Shown here piece after piece: positions 32,731-42,065 of a stretch of DNA of 64,000 bases; position 1 is the first letter of the stretch; each line of letters opens with the position of its first letter. A program made the position numbers and the translations under genes. A model generated the notes under the pieces. That model made no database searches, was not told the DNA's origin, and saw only the letters and a list, made by a program, of their open reading frames with translations. The stretch is from Streptomyces endocoffeicus (GTDB taxonomy: Bacteria; Actinomycetota; Actinomycetes; Streptomycetales; Streptomycetaceae): positions 620,001-684,000 of the forward strand of contig NZ_JAERRG010000001.1 in NCBI RefSeq assembly GCF_016741935.1. The letters run 5' to 3'.

Positions 32731-34632
32731 ATGCCGAGATCTTACCGACGCTCCGCAGTGGCATTTCTGCTCTGCGGCGTCCTGGCCATGACGCTCTTCA
32801 TCTCCGGGCCCGCACAGGCGAAGGACTCCGCCTGGACCGTGCGCGGCCCCTCGCCCCACTCCGGTCCCCTCGCGCAGCTGCGGCTCGACGGCGCCTCGGG
32901 GGCGCTGACGCTCCAGGTGTCCCGGGGCGGACGTACGGTGGTCGAGCCCTCGCCCGTGGGCATCGTCACCGAGCGGGCGGATCTGTCGCACGGGCTGCGC
33001 TATCTGGGACGCCACGACCGCACCGTCGTGGAGCGCTACTGGTCGACGGCCGGCAAGCAGCGCTCGCGCACGGCGCGGATGACCGAGACCCGCTTCCGGT
33101 TCCGGGGCGGCGGGAACGCCCGGCTGGACCTCGTGGTGCGGGTCTCGGACGACGGGGTCGCCTACCGCTACGACCTGCCCTCCGGCAGCGGCGATGTCCT
33201 CGGCGAGACCTCGGCCTTCACCCTGCCGCCGGACGCGGCGGCGTGGCTGGGCGACTACCGCAAGGACAACGAGAACCTGTTCAAGGAGTACACCGCGGCG
33301 ACCGCGCCCACCGGTGAGTACATGGCGCAGGCGCTCTTCGAGACGGGCGGCGGCTACGCCCTGATCGCGGAGTCGGATCTCACCGGCCGCTACTCCGCCG
33401 CCCGGCTGATCCACCAGCAGGGGCTGCCCACGTACCGCATCGGCCTGTGGGACGAGCGGGTCGAGTCCGACGGGCCGCTCAGCACCCCCTGGCGCGCCCT
33501 GATCGTGGGCGATCTGCCGACCGTCACCCAGTCCACCTTCACCGACGATCTGGCACCGGCGTCACGGGTCGCCGACACCTCGTGGATCCGGCCCGGCCCC
33601 GCGCTGTGGACCTGGCTCGCGGGCGGCAAACCGGCCGGGCAGAGCCTGTCGATGCAGAAGGGGTACGTGGACTACGCGGCCCAGCGCGGCTGGCCGTATG
33701 TGGTGGTGGACGCGGGCTGGTACTTCGACCCCGACCAGTGGGACGTCACCGATCCCGACTGGCAGCGGAACAGCTGGATCCCGCAGCTCGTGGACTACGC
33801 CCGCGAGCGGCGCGTGGGCATCCAGGTCTGGATCCACCACCGTGACCTCGACACCGCCGAGGAGCGCGAGCAGTGGCTGCCCACGCTGGAGCGGTGGGGG
33901 GTGAAGGGCGTGAAGATCGACTTCATGGACTCCGAGTCCCAGGAGACACTGCGCTGGTACGACGAGATCCTCAAGGCCACCGCGGCCCACCATCTGCTCG
34001 TCAACTTCCACGGCTCGACGATTCCCAAGGGCATTCAGCGCACCTGGCCGCAGGTGATGTCGATGGAGGGCGTCAACGGCGAGGAGAAGCGGACCAACAC
34101 CCCGCAGCACCTGGCGACGCTGCCGTTCACCCGCAATGTCATCGGCTCCATGGACTTCACCCCCGGGGCCTTCCACCGGCCCCAGCGCCCCAACGCGGCG
34201 TCGGACGCGGGCGAAGTCGGCCTGTCGGTGCTCTACGAGTCCGGGATCCAGAACCTGGCGGGCACCCCGGAGTCCTATGACGCCCGTCCGCTCGCCCGCC
34301 GGTTCCTGGAGCAGATCCCGGCCACCTGGGACCGCACCCGGCTACTGGCGGGGCGGCCGGGTGAGAGCGCGGTGCTCGCCCGCGCCAGCGGCTCGCGGTG
34401 GTTCATCGGCGGTACGTTCACCGGTCCCGCGCACACCGCCGAGGTGCCGCTGCGGCTGGAGCCGGGCCGCTGGCTGGTCGATCTGATCCTGGACGGCCCG
34501 GACGGTCTGGTCCGCACGCCCACGGTGGTGCGCGGCGGGCAGACCCTGTCCGTGCCGGTCACGGCGGACGGCGGGTTCGCCGCCATCGCCTGCCGCTGGC
34601 GGCCCGGCCTGTCGACCTGCGACCGCCCCTGA
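32731..34632 (+). CDS. Secreted glycoside hydrolase family 97 enzyme
   Basis: A 633-residue protein with a Sec signal peptide ending near AQA-KD (residue 30), the GH97 N-terminal beta-sandwich (SGALTLQV, VRVSDDGVAYRYDLP), the catalytic barrel from about 270 (WLAGGK, YVVVDAGWYFDPD, WIHHRD) and the C-terminal sandwich. Asp397 in GVKIDFMDSESQ sits at the retaining-type nucleophile position and MSMEGVNGEEK provides glutamates. GH97 contains alpha-glucosidases (inverting) and alpha-galactosidases (retaining); the KIDFMDS motif fits the retaining branch. Probable alpha-galactosidase acting outside the cell. It converges on the peptidase gene. Confidence 0.85.
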   Translation: MPRSYRRSAVAFLLCGVLAMTLFISGPAQAKDSAWTVRGPSPHSGPLAQLRLDGASGALTLQVSRGGRTVVEPSPVGIVTERADLSHGLRYLGRHDRTVVERYWSTAGKQRSRTARMTETRFRFRGGGNARLDLVVRVSDDGVAYRYDLPSGSGDVLGETSAFTLPPDAAAWLGDYRKDNENLFKEYTAATAPTGEYMAQALFETGGGYALIAESDLTGRYSAARLIHQQGLPTYRIGLWDERVESDGPLSTPWRALIVGDLPTVTQSTFTDDLAPASRVADTSWIRPGPALWTWLAGGKPAGQSLSMQKGYVDYAAQRGWPYVVVDAGWYFDPDQWDVTDPDWQRNSWIPQLVDYARERRVGIQVWIHHRDLDTAEEREQWLPTLERWGVKGVKIDFMDSESQETLRWYDEILKATAAHHLLVNFHGSTIPKGIQRTWPQVMSMEGVNGEEKRTNTPQHLATLPFTRNVIGSMDFTPGAFHRPQRPNAASDAGEVGLSVLYESGIQNLAGTPESYDARPLARRFLEQIPATWDRTRLLAGRPGESAVLARASGSRWFIGGTFTGPAHTAEVPLRLEPGRWLVDLILDGPDGLVRTPTVVRGGQTLSVPVTADGGFAAIACRWRPGLSTCDRP

Positions 34633-34662
34633 CCATCCCCTACGACCAGCACTGACCACCCG

Positions 34663-35850
34663 TCACGCGGACACCCCGTCCAGGACGCCCGTCCAGATGC
34701 CGATCGCCGGAAGGCAGACACCGGCCGCGAAGACCCATGCGGCGGCGACGGCACTGGCGTAGGGGGCGGGGTGGCCGCCGGTGCACCCGCGGGAGAGGGC
34801 CAGCAGCCGGTCGGCCTTCTGAGGTGTCGGGTTCTTCCTCTGCTGAGCGGTGAGGAAGGCGGACAGCCGGTCCGCCGACTCCGCGTCCGTGACCGCCTCG
34901 GCGTCCGCCCGCATCTCCATCAGCGTGACCAGGACGCGGCGGGCGCGGCTGTTGGCGTAGAGGCCACCGGTCAGGGTGAGGACGAAGGCGGCCATCGACG
35001 CGAGGGTCTGCGCCGGGCGCTCGATGGGGGTGATGGCGAGGGCCGTCACCCCGTCGAAGCACACGGCGGCCTTCCCCGCCGCCGGCGCATGGCGCAGATA
35101 GCGCCGTCTCATCGGATCGCCGTGGCGCAGATGCGAGATCTCGTGCCGGAGCAGGACCGGACCTGCCGGGCTCTTGAGCAGGGCGCGCCAGCCGAGCGGG
35201 ATGGCGACCTGGACGGTCGGTCTGCGGACGTTCAGGGTGAGGGCGTGGTAGAGGAAGGTGCCCGCGGCCGCCCAGAGCGCGGCGACCAGGATGATCGCGG
35301 GCACCAGGAGACGATCCCCGTCGATGGGCAGGGACATCCGGTCCCGCAGTACGGCGAAGGCCACTCCGGCCGCGGCGCCGACCGCCCAGACGGACTTGCG
35401 GCGCTGCAGTCTCGTCCCCCAGTCCTCCATCCGGCCCAGCCGCCCCGGGGACGGCTGGGGGACGTGGACCACCTTCAGGTTGGACGCCGGGGACCAGCTG
35501 GAGACCGCGTTCAGCCCCGCGGTGTCCAGTCCGGCCGAGTGGAAGACGTCCCGGACGCGCACCCAGCCCTTCGCCGACCAGTCGACCGGGTGCGACGCCT
35601 CCTCGGCCTCACGACCGCTGAGGGAGTCGGACCGCCACTCGTGGACGAGGGGCAGCAGGAAGACCACGAGGAGGACGAGGGCGGCAAGGAACGCGGTGCC
35701 GCCGACCGCGGCCGGCGCGGACAGCGGCTCTTCCCCCGTGGTCATCACACTCGCCCCGGTGACGGGCGCCGCGCACAGCGGCCCGATGAGCACGGTCCAG
35801 CAGGTCCGCTCGGCCCGGCGCAGCCGGCGGACCGGGGACGCGACGGTCAT
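34663..35850 (-). CDS. Membrane M48-like HExxH peptidase
   Basis: A 395-residue protein with four or more hydrophobic segments (about 20-75, 145-185, 270-300, 365-385). The zinc motif HEISH (His236, Glu237, His240) lies in LLRHEISHLRHGDP, and a downstream MEMRADAEA supplies the likely third ligand Glu/Asp. This matches M48/M56-type membrane metalloproteases. The ATG at 35850 overlaps the upstream gene's stop by 4 bp. Substrate unknown; the partner 197-residue protein is a candidate regulator or anchor. Confidence 0.75.
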   Translation of the reverse strand: MTVASPVRRLRRAERTCWTVLIGPLCAAPVTGASVMTTGEEPLSAPAAVGGTAFLAALVLLVVFLLPLVHEWRSDSLSGREAEEASHPVDWSAKGWVRVRDVFHSAGLDTAGLNAVSSWSPASNLKVVHVPQPSPGRLGRMEDWGTRLQRRKSVWAVGAAAGVAFAVLRDRMSLPIDGDRLLVPAIILVAALWAAAGTFLYHALTLNVRRPTVQVAIPLGWRALLKSPAGPVLLRHEISHLRHGDPMRRRYLRHAPAAGKAAVCFDGVTALAITPIERPAQTLASMAAFVLTLTGGLYANSRARRVLVTLMEMRADAEAVTDAESADRLSAFLTAQQRKNPTPQKADRLLALSRGCTGGHPAPYASAVAAAWVFAAGVCLPAIGIWTGVLDGVSA

Positions 35851-36440
35851 GGGCGGCCGGGCGCGGCGGGGTCCGCGGGGTCGGCGCGGTCCACGGGGCC
35901 CGCGGGGCCCGCGACATCGGCGGAGTCGGCGGAGTCGGGGCCGGACTCGGAGCGGATGAGCGCTTCCGCCTGGATCCGTACGACGGCCCGCACCATGGCC
36001 GGATCCACCTCCGGGGGAAGCCTCAGCTCCACCGTCACCCGCCGGGCGAGCCCCGCCGCTCTGTCCTCGTTCTCGCCGCCCTCCGTGCCCGTCCCGCCCG
36101 AGGTGGCGTCGCCGCGCAGACAGCGCTTGAGATAGCCGACGGCGTCCCGCACTCCGCGCTGGACGGCCATCTCGGTCGCCGTCGAGAGCACGGTGAAGGC
36201 GATCTGGCCGAGCACGGACAGCCCGATGGTCAGGTAGACATGGGTGTCGACCGCGGGTGCCCCGCTGAGGTCGTCGAAGAACTCCCCCGCGCCGGGCACC
36301 CGCCGCCCGGCGCGCATCTCCTCGGCGAACTCCTCGAAGAGCTCCTCGTGTTCGTCCTCGGCGACGGTGCGCGCCGAGGCGTCGACCATCGTCAGGATCC
36401 GCTCGATCGCGGCGTCGTCCAGCCCCGTCATGTCTGTCAT
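35847..36440 (-). CDS. Protein of unknown function, partner of the membrane peptidase
   Basis: A 197-residue protein I do not recognise. An acidic helical N-terminus (EDEHEELFEEFAEEMRAGRR) is followed by one hydrophobic stretch (YLTIGLSVLGQIAFTVL, about 70-86), a variable middle, an RVTVELRLPPEVDPAMV segment and a Ser/Asp/Ala/Pro/Gly tandem-like tail of about 35 residues. ATG 36440 has a G-rich ribosome site 6 nt upstream; further in-frame ATGs lie at 36431 and 36461. It overlaps the peptidase start (ATGA), so the two are co-translated. Confidence 0.65.
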   Translation of the reverse strand: MTDMTGLDDAAIERILTMVDASARTVAEDEHEELFEEFAEEMRAGRRVPGAGEFFDDLSGAPAVDTHVYLTIGLSVLGQIAFTVLSTATEMAVQRGVRDAVGYLKRCLRGDATSGGTGTEGGENEDRAAGLARRVTVELRLPPEVDPAMVRAVVRIQAEALIRSESGPDSADSADVAGPAGPVDRADPADPAAPGRP

Positions 36441-36569
36441 GTGGTTCCCCCCGTGCGCCACGCCCTTGGCGTGGTCTGCGACACATTTACGGTAGCCCGC
36501 CCGAAGGAGAAGATGTAAGGACTTACGGCAAATAGGCGAACTCTCCGCTCATTTCGCGTATGGCCGCCG

Positions 36570-37616
36570 TCAACTCCCGTGCCCCGCACGGCTTGGGGGC
36601 CTGCGCGTGCGGGTCCAGTCCACCAACTGCCGGGCCGTCCACGTGGTGATGACGCGCTCCGCCGGCACCCCGCATTCCACGGCCCGGGCGCATCCGGATG
36701 GCTGCCAGTCGAGCTGGCCGGGCGCGTGGGCGTCGGTGTCGATGGAGAAGAACGTCCCCGCCCGCACGGCCTCCCGCAGCAGTCCGCGCGGCGGATCCAG
36801 CCGTTCCGGGCGGCAGTTGATCTCCACGGCGGTGCCCGCCTCCGCGCAGGCGCCGAAGACCTCCTCCTGGTCGAAGACCGACTCGGGGCGCTTGCCGCCG
36901 AGCAGCCGTCCGGTGCAGTGGCCCAGCACATCGACCAGCGGATCGCTGACGGCGGTGACCATCCGGCGGGTCATGGGGCGGGCGTCCATCCGCAGCTTGG
37001 AGTGGACCGAGGCCACCACCACATCCAGCTGGTCCAGCAGCTCCGGCTCCTGGTCCAGGGAGCCGTCGGGGAGGATGTCGACCTCGATCCCGGTGAGCAG
37101 CTGGAACGGGGCGAGCTTCGCGCGCAGCTCCGCCACCACGTCCAGCTGGGCGCGCAGCCGGTCCGCCGAGAGGCCACGGGCCACCGTCAGCCGCGGGGAA
37201 TGGTCGGTCAGCACCGCCCACTCGTGCCCCAGCCGCGCCGCCGTACGGGCCATCAGCTCGATCGGGGAACCGCCGTCGGACCAGTCCGAGTGCATATGGC
37301 AGTCCCCGCGCAGCGCGGCGCACAGCTTCGCCGCGTCCTCGTCGGGCTCGCGCCCGGCCTCGGCTGCCTCGGTCTCCAGCTTCGCCAGATATCCGGGCAT
37401 CTGGTCCTTCAGCGCCTCCTGGACCACCTGCGAGGTCTTGGGGCCGAGGCCCTTGAGCGACCGGAGGGTGCCGTTCGTGGCACGCCGTGCCACCTCCTGG
37501 GGGTCCAGGTCGGCGAGCACTGACTGGGCCGTGCGGAAGGCGCGCACCCGGTAGGTCGGCGCCTGGGCGCGCTCCAGGAGAAACGCGATCCGGTCCAGGG
37601 CCTCCAGGGGGTCCAT
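36570..37616 (-). CDS. PHP-domain protein with PolX-like N-terminus
   Basis: A 348-residue protein. The N-terminal 95 residues carry helix-hairpin-helix material (ALDRIAFLLE, YRVRAFRTA, LKGLGPKTSQVVQEAL) as in the polymerase X 8-kDa region. A PHP phosphoesterase domain follows, with GDCHMHSDWSDGGSP near 105-119, VLTDHSPRL, GIEVDIL, DVVVASVHS, GHCTGR and TDAHAPGQL, so all metal clusters are present. It is the PolX C-terminal half without the polymerase palm, a form frequent in actinobacteria. Likely a metal-dependent nuclease or phosphatase, perhaps in DNA repair. Confidence 0.85.
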   Translation of the reverse strand: MDPLEALDRIAFLLERAQAPTYRVRAFRTAQSVLADLDPQEVARRATNGTLRSLKGLGPKTSQVVQEALKDQMPGYLAKLETEAAEAGREPDEDAAKLCAALRGDCHMHSDWSDGGSPIELMARTAARLGHEWAVLTDHSPRLTVARGLSADRLRAQLDVVAELRAKLAPFQLLTGIEVDILPDGSLDQEPELLDQLDVVVASVHSKLRMDARPMTRRMVTAVSDPLVDVLGHCTGRLLGGKRPESVFDQEEVFGACAEAGTAVEINCRPERLDPPRGLLREAVRAGTFFSIDTDAHAPGQLDWQPSGCARAVECGVPAERVITTWTARQLVDWTRTRRPPSRAGHGS

Positions 37617-37678
37617 CGGGCGCTCCTCGCTGTGGGTGGCGTGGTGTGCGGGGTGTCGCGCCGTGGGGTGTCGCTGCC

Positions 37679-40024
37679 TCAGGCGCGGCGGTTCGGGCGG
37701 CGGCCGGGGGGCTGACGGGGTTCGGGACGGGCCGTCAGCTCATCGATGTCGCAGGTCCGGGGGGTCTTCTCGGAGACGGTGATGGGCCGGCCGTAGTGCC
37801 GGATCTCCAGGGGGGCGCCCTCGGCCAGGGAGTAGGTGACGGAGCGGTTGGTGATCTCCACGCGCAGCCTCCGGCCCAGCACCTGCATGGTGAAGGCGAG
37901 CCGGGCCAGCTTCTCGGGCAGCTTGGGCGAGAACTCCAGCCTGCCGTCGCGGTGCCGCATCCCGCCGAACCCGGCGACCAGGGCGATCCAGGTGCCGGCG
38001 AGCGAGGCGATGTGCAGACCGTCGCGGGTGTTGTGCTCCAGGTCCTTCAGGTCCATCAGGGCCGCCTCGCCCAGGTAGTCGTAGGCGAGCCGCAGATGGC
38101 CGACCTCGGCGGCCATGACGGCCTGGGTGCACGCGGAAAGCGAGGAGTCCCGGACCGTGAGCCGCTCGTAGTAGTCGAAGTTGCGTGCCTTCTCCTCCTC
38201 GGTGAAGCACTCGCCGCGCAGATACATCGCCAGCACCAGATCGGCCTGTTTGACCACCTGCTTGCGGTACATGTCGAAGTACGGGAAGTGGAGCATCAGC
38301 GGGTACTGGTCCGGGCGCATTCCCTGGAAGTCCCACTCCTGGTGGCCGGTGAAGTCCGCGGACTGCTCGTGGACGCCCAGGGTCTTGTTGTACGGGACGG
38401 ACATGGACTCGGCGGCGTCCCGCCAGGCGGCGGCCTCCTCGTCGTCGACGCCCAGTTCGGCGCCCTTGTCCGGGTGGCGTTCGACGATGTCCGCGGCGGC
38501 CCGCAGATTCGACTGGGCCATGAGGTTGGTGTAGACGTTGTCGTCCGCGACGGCGCTGTACTCGTCCGGGCCGGTCACCCCGTCGATGTGGAAGCGGCCG
38601 TGGTGGTCATGGTGGCCGAGGGAGCGCCACAGCCGGGCGGTCTCCACCAGCAGTTCCACGGCGGTCTCGCGCTCGAACTCGTCGTCGCCGGTGGCCGCCA
38701 CATAGCGCACCACCGCGTCCGCCACATCGGCGTTGACGTGGAAGGCCGCGGTGCCGGCCGGCCAGTAGGCGGAGCATTCGGAGCCGTCGATGGTGCGCCA
38801 GGGGAAGGTGGCGCCCTCGTGGCCCAGCTGCCGGGCCCGGTCCCGGGCGGCGGGCAGGATGGACTGCCGCCAGCGCAGCGCCTCGGCCACGGACTCGGGG
38901 AAGGTGTAGGTGAGCAGGGGCAGGACGAAGGTGTCGGTGTCCCAGAAGGAGTGGCCGTCGTAGCCGGAGCCGGTGAGGCCCTTGGCGGGGATGGCCCGTT
39001 CCTCGGCGCGGGCGCCGGCCTGCAGGACGTGGAAGAGGGCGAACCGCACGGCCTGCTGGATCTCGGCATCGCCCTCGACCTCGACGTCGGCGCGGGACCA
39101 GAAGTCCTCCAGCCAGGCGCGCTGCTGGTCCACCAGGCCGCGCCAGCCGGTGCTGGCGGCCCCGGCCAGCGCGGCCTCGACCTGGTCCCGTACGGCGGGC
39201 AGCGAACGGGCGCCGGACCAGCCGTAGGCCACCAGCTTCTCCAGCCGCAGCACCTGGCCCGGCTCCAGCACCGAGGTGATGGTCAGCCGGGCGACGTCGT
39301 CGGCGCTCTCGCTGGAGTGGCGGGTGGGCGGCGGCCCGGTGATCAGGTGGTCGGCGGCGGCCGCGACCCGCAGATCGCTGGCGTCGGTGCAGTGGATCAG
39401 CCGCAGCCGCTTGTCGTCGGCGGCGTTCTCCTCGGGCCTGAGCGGGGACTCCAGGGCCTCGGCCACCCGGGGGTCGCCGGCGCGCTCGGGGAGCTGTTCG
39501 TTGGCGACCAGTTCGGACTGGACGACGACGCGGATCTGGGCGTCGATGGCCTCCACCTCGTAGGCGACGGCGGCGATGGCCCGCTGGGTGAGGGAGACCA
39601 GCCGGGTGGAGCGGACCCGCACGCTGATGCCGGAGGGGGAGGTCCATTCGCAGGTGCGGTGGAGCAGTCCGCCGCGCAGGTCGAGCACCCGCTCGTGGGA
39701 GCGCAGCCGCCCGTAGCGCAGATCGAAGGGCTCGTCGTCCACCAGCAGCCGGATGATCTTGCCGTTGGTGACGTTGATCATGGTCTGGCCGGCCTCGGGG
39801 TAGCCGTATCCGGCCTCGGCGTAGGGCAGGGGGCGCCGTTCGTACACCCCGTTGAGGTAGGAGCCGGGGAGGCCGTGGGGCTCCCCCTCGTCGAGGTTGG
39901 CGCGCCAGCCCACATGGCCGTTGGAGAGCGCGAAGACCGATTCACTCTGAGGCAGCAGATCGAGCCGGAGATCGGTCTCCCGCAGCGCCCAGGGGTCGAC
40001 GGCGTACGAGGAATCGGTGATCAC
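37679..40024 (-). CDS. Glycoside hydrolase family 65 disaccharide phosphorylase
   Basis: A 781-residue GH65 protein, full length: N-terminal beta-sandwich, (alpha/alpha)6 barrel and C-terminal sheet. The general acid is Glu488 in VTGPDEYSAVADDNVYTN, and the phosphate/substrate motif GYDGHSFWDTDTFVLP is present. GH65 enzymes split trehalose, maltose, kojibiose or nigerose with phosphate, giving beta-glucose 1-phosphate. The following fact supports that: its ATG overlaps the stop of a beta-phosphoglucomutase gene (ATGA), which consumes that product. No signal peptide, so intracellular. Which disaccharide cannot be told. Confidence 0.9.
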   Translation of the reverse strand: MITDSSYAVDPWALRETDLRLDLLPQSESVFALSNGHVGWRANLDEGEPHGLPGSYLNGVYERRPLPYAEAGYGYPEAGQTMINVTNGKIIRLLVDDEPFDLRYGRLRSHERVLDLRGGLLHRTCEWTSPSGISVRVRSTRLVSLTQRAIAAVAYEVEAIDAQIRVVVQSELVANEQLPERAGDPRVAEALESPLRPEENAADDKRLRLIHCTDASDLRVAAAADHLITGPPPTRHSSESADDVARLTITSVLEPGQVLRLEKLVAYGWSGARSLPAVRDQVEAALAGAASTGWRGLVDQQRAWLEDFWSRADVEVEGDAEIQQAVRFALFHVLQAGARAEERAIPAKGLTGSGYDGHSFWDTDTFVLPLLTYTFPESVAEALRWRQSILPAARDRARQLGHEGATFPWRTIDGSECSAYWPAGTAAFHVNADVADAVVRYVAATGDDEFERETAVELLVETARLWRSLGHHDHHGRFHIDGVTGPDEYSAVADDNVYTNLMAQSNLRAAADIVERHPDKGAELGVDDEEAAAWRDAAESMSVPYNKTLGVHEQSADFTGHQEWDFQGMRPDQYPLMLHFPYFDMYRKQVVKQADLVLAMYLRGECFTEEEKARNFDYYERLTVRDSSLSACTQAVMAAEVGHLRLAYDYLGEAALMDLKDLEHNTRDGLHIASLAGTWIALVAGFGGMRHRDGRLEFSPKLPEKLARLAFTMQVLGRRLRVEITNRSVTYSLAEGAPLEIRHYGRPITVSEKTPRTCDIDELTARPEPRQPPGRRPNRRA

Positions 40025-40764
40025 GAGTCGTCCTCCAGCAGCTCGGCGAGATCCCTGACCACGATGTCGGCGCCGTGTGCGCGCAGCGCGTCGGCCTGAC
40101 CCACTCGGTCCACGCCGACGACGCAGCCGAAGTGCCCGGAGCGCCCGGCCTCCATGCCCGCCAGGGCGTCCTCGAAGACGGCGGCCGCCTCGGGCCCGGT
40201 GGCCAGCTCCTGTCCGGCCTCCAGGAAGGTGTCGGGGTGCGGTTTGCCCGGCAGCTTGCGCTCGGCGGCGACCACACCGTCGATCCGTACCTCGAAGAGG
40301 TGCTCGATCCCGGCGGCGATCAGCACATCACGGCAGTTGGCGCTGGAGGAGACGACCGCGGTCCGCAGGCCCTCGGCGCGCACGGCCGCCACGAAGCGCA
40401 CCGAGCCGGGGTACGCCTCCACTCCCTCCTTCCGGATCTTCTCCAGGACGAGGATGTTCTTGCGGTTGCCCAGGCCGTGCACGGTGTCCCGGTCGGGCGG
40501 GTCGTCCGGCTCGCCGTCGGGCAGTTCGATGCCCCGGGAGGCCAGGAAGGTGCGCACCCCGTCGGCGCGTGGCCGGCCGTCCACGTACTCGTCGTAGTCG
40601 CGGCCCGAGTCGAAGGGGCGGAAGGAGGGGCCGTCGCGCCGCCGCAGGTACTCGTCGAACATCTGTTTCCATGCCGCCGCGTGCACCACCGCGGTCCGGG
40701 TCAGCACGCCGTCGAGGTCGAACAGGCAGGCTCGGATGCCATCGGGCAGGCAGAGCTTGGTCAT
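40021..40764 (-). CDS. Beta-phosphoglucomutase-like HAD hydrolase
   Basis: A 247-residue HAD phosphatase/mutase. Motif I DLDGVLT has nucleophile Asp16 and Asp18; the cap domain contains GRPRADGVRTFLASRGI; motif II is VVSSSANC; the lysine region is ERKLPGKPHPDTFL; motif IV is VFEDALAGMEAG. This set is characteristic of beta-phosphoglucomutases that turn beta-glucose 1-phosphate into glucose 6-phosphate. Its stop overlaps the GH65 start, forming a two-gene phosphorolysis unit. Confidence 0.9.
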   Translation of the reverse strand: MTKLCLPDGIRACLFDLDGVLTRTAVVHAAAWKQMFDEYLRRRDGPSFRPFDSGRDYDEYVDGRPRADGVRTFLASRGIELPDGEPDDPPDRDTVHGLGNRKNILVLEKIRKEGVEAYPGSVRFVAAVRAEGLRTAVVSSSANCRDVLIAAGIEHLFEVRIDGVVAAERKLPGKPHPDTFLEAGQELATGPEAAAVFEDALAGMEAGRSGHFGCVVGVDRVGQADALRAHGADIVVRDLAELLEDDS

Positions 40765-40861
40765 GGCCCCCGGTTCCCCCGGGAACGCCGGAATATGCGG
40801 GGAAGGGGAAGCCGTCCCCCGCTCGGCGGAGCACGGCGCGCACCCGGTGCGGGACGGGCAC

Positions 40862-40960
40862 GCTCAGCGCGGTACGGCGCTCGCTCACCACGGGACAGCG
40901 CTCGCTCGCTCACCACACGGCGGCGCTCACCACGGGACAGCGGCCGCTCAGCGCGGCACG
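40862..40960 (-). repeat. Complex 42-bp-period repeat across the Gfo/Idh gene end
   Basis: GCTCACCACGGGACAGCG occurs at 40883-40900 and again at 40925-40942, 42 bp apart. GCTCAGCGCGG(T/C)ACG occurs at 40862-40876 and 40946-40960, 84 bp apart. The second copy contains the stop codon of the oxidoreductase (40948-40950), so the gene end is duplicated downstream. The gap 40765-40947 holds nothing else I can recognise. Confidence 0.7.
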
Positions 40961-41847
40961 ACGGTGCGCCCCTCGCGGACGGAGCGGTCGGCGGCCTCCA
41001 GGACGGCGACGACCTCGCGGCCGAACCGTACGTCGCAGGGGTCGGCCGCGCCGCCGTCGCGGGCGGCGCTCAGCAGCCGGTCGACGGCCGTGGCGAAGGC
41101 GTCCAAGGCGGTGGTCCCCGCCTCGGGCACCACGGCGATCCCCCGCTCGCCGTAGAAGTCGCAGGAGAAGCCCCGGGCGGCGGGCCGGGCGTCCAGGGTG
41201 AGCGCGAGGGTGCCGATGGCGCCGGAGTGGTGGCGCAGCAGCACATGCGCCGCGCCGCGCGGCCCCTCGAGGGCGGTGACCTCGGCCACCGGGCCGAGGA
41301 CCGGCAGCAGGACGGACAGCGAGTGCGGGCCGACGTCCCACAGTCCGCCGCGCTCCCGCCGCCAGTGGGAGTCGCCGTAGTGGCCGCCGGGCTGGAAGAT
41401 CGAGGCGAAGGCGGTGGCACGGCCGCCGTCCCAGCCGCCATCCGCCGCGGCCTGCCGGAGGAAGGTGTCGACGGGTGCCGCGAAGCGGTTGGTGAAGAAC
41501 ACGACCGAGGCCGGCCCGCGCTCGTCCACGGCGCGCACGATCCGGTCGGCCTCCTCGGTGGAGAAGGCCAGCGGCTTGTCCAGGAGCAGATGGCGTCCGG
41601 CCAGCGCGGCCCGCTCGGCGAGGCCGCTCTGGATGTCCGGCGGAAGGGCGATGGCCACGGCGTCCACGTCGGCGATCAGCGCGTCGGCGTCCGGGTGGGC
41701 GCGGGTGCCCCAGCGGTCCGCCAGCGCCTTCGCCTTCGCAGGATCGCGTCCCCAGATCCCGGCCAGTTCGGCCACGGGGTGCGCGGCGAGCGCCGCCGCG
41801 TGGGTCTCGGCCGCCCAGTGTCCGGTGCCCAGCACTCCGAACCGCAC
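40948..41847 (-). CDS. Gfo/Idh/MocA-family oxidoreductase
   Basis: A 299-residue protein with an N-terminal Rossmann domain (GVLGTGHWAAETHAAAL, residues 4-20), LDKPLAFS near 89-96 with the conserved lysine, and the C-terminal domain with FQPGGHYGDSHW and LWDVGPHSLS including the catalytic-type histidine. The family oxidises or isomerises sugars and inositols with NAD(P). It lies upstream of the phosphorylase pair on the same strand but separated by a repeat-rich 183-bp gap, so co-transcription is uncertain. Confidence 0.9.
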   Translation of the reverse strand: MRFGVLGTGHWAAETHAAALAAHPVAELAGIWGRDPAKAKALADRWGTRAHPDADALIADVDAVAIALPPDIQSGLAERAALAGRHLLLDKPLAFSTEEADRIVRAVDERGPASVVFFTNRFAAPVDTFLRQAAADGGWDGGRATAFASIFQPGGHYGDSHWRRERGGLWDVGPHSLSVLLPVLGPVAEVTALEGPRGAAHVLLRHHSGAIGTLALTLDARPAARGFSCDFYGERGIAVVPEAGTTALDAFATAVDRLLSAARDGGAADPCDVRFGREVVAVLEAADRSVREGRTVVPR

Positions 41848-42065
41848 TGTCCGTCCCCCTCCGCGCGCAGCTCCCGGGGCCCTCCCCGGGGGTCGGCCGC
41901 GATCCTACGCCCGTACCAGCCCGGCCGCTTCGGCCGAGGGCGGTACGCCGCTCCCCCGCTTGGCCGCCGGCGGATGCCGGTGGCCGGGGGCGGTGCCAGG
42001 GTGAGGCCATGGCCGGCCACGGTGCGGGTGACGGCCGAAGCCCACCCTCACCGCTGGAGGAACCC

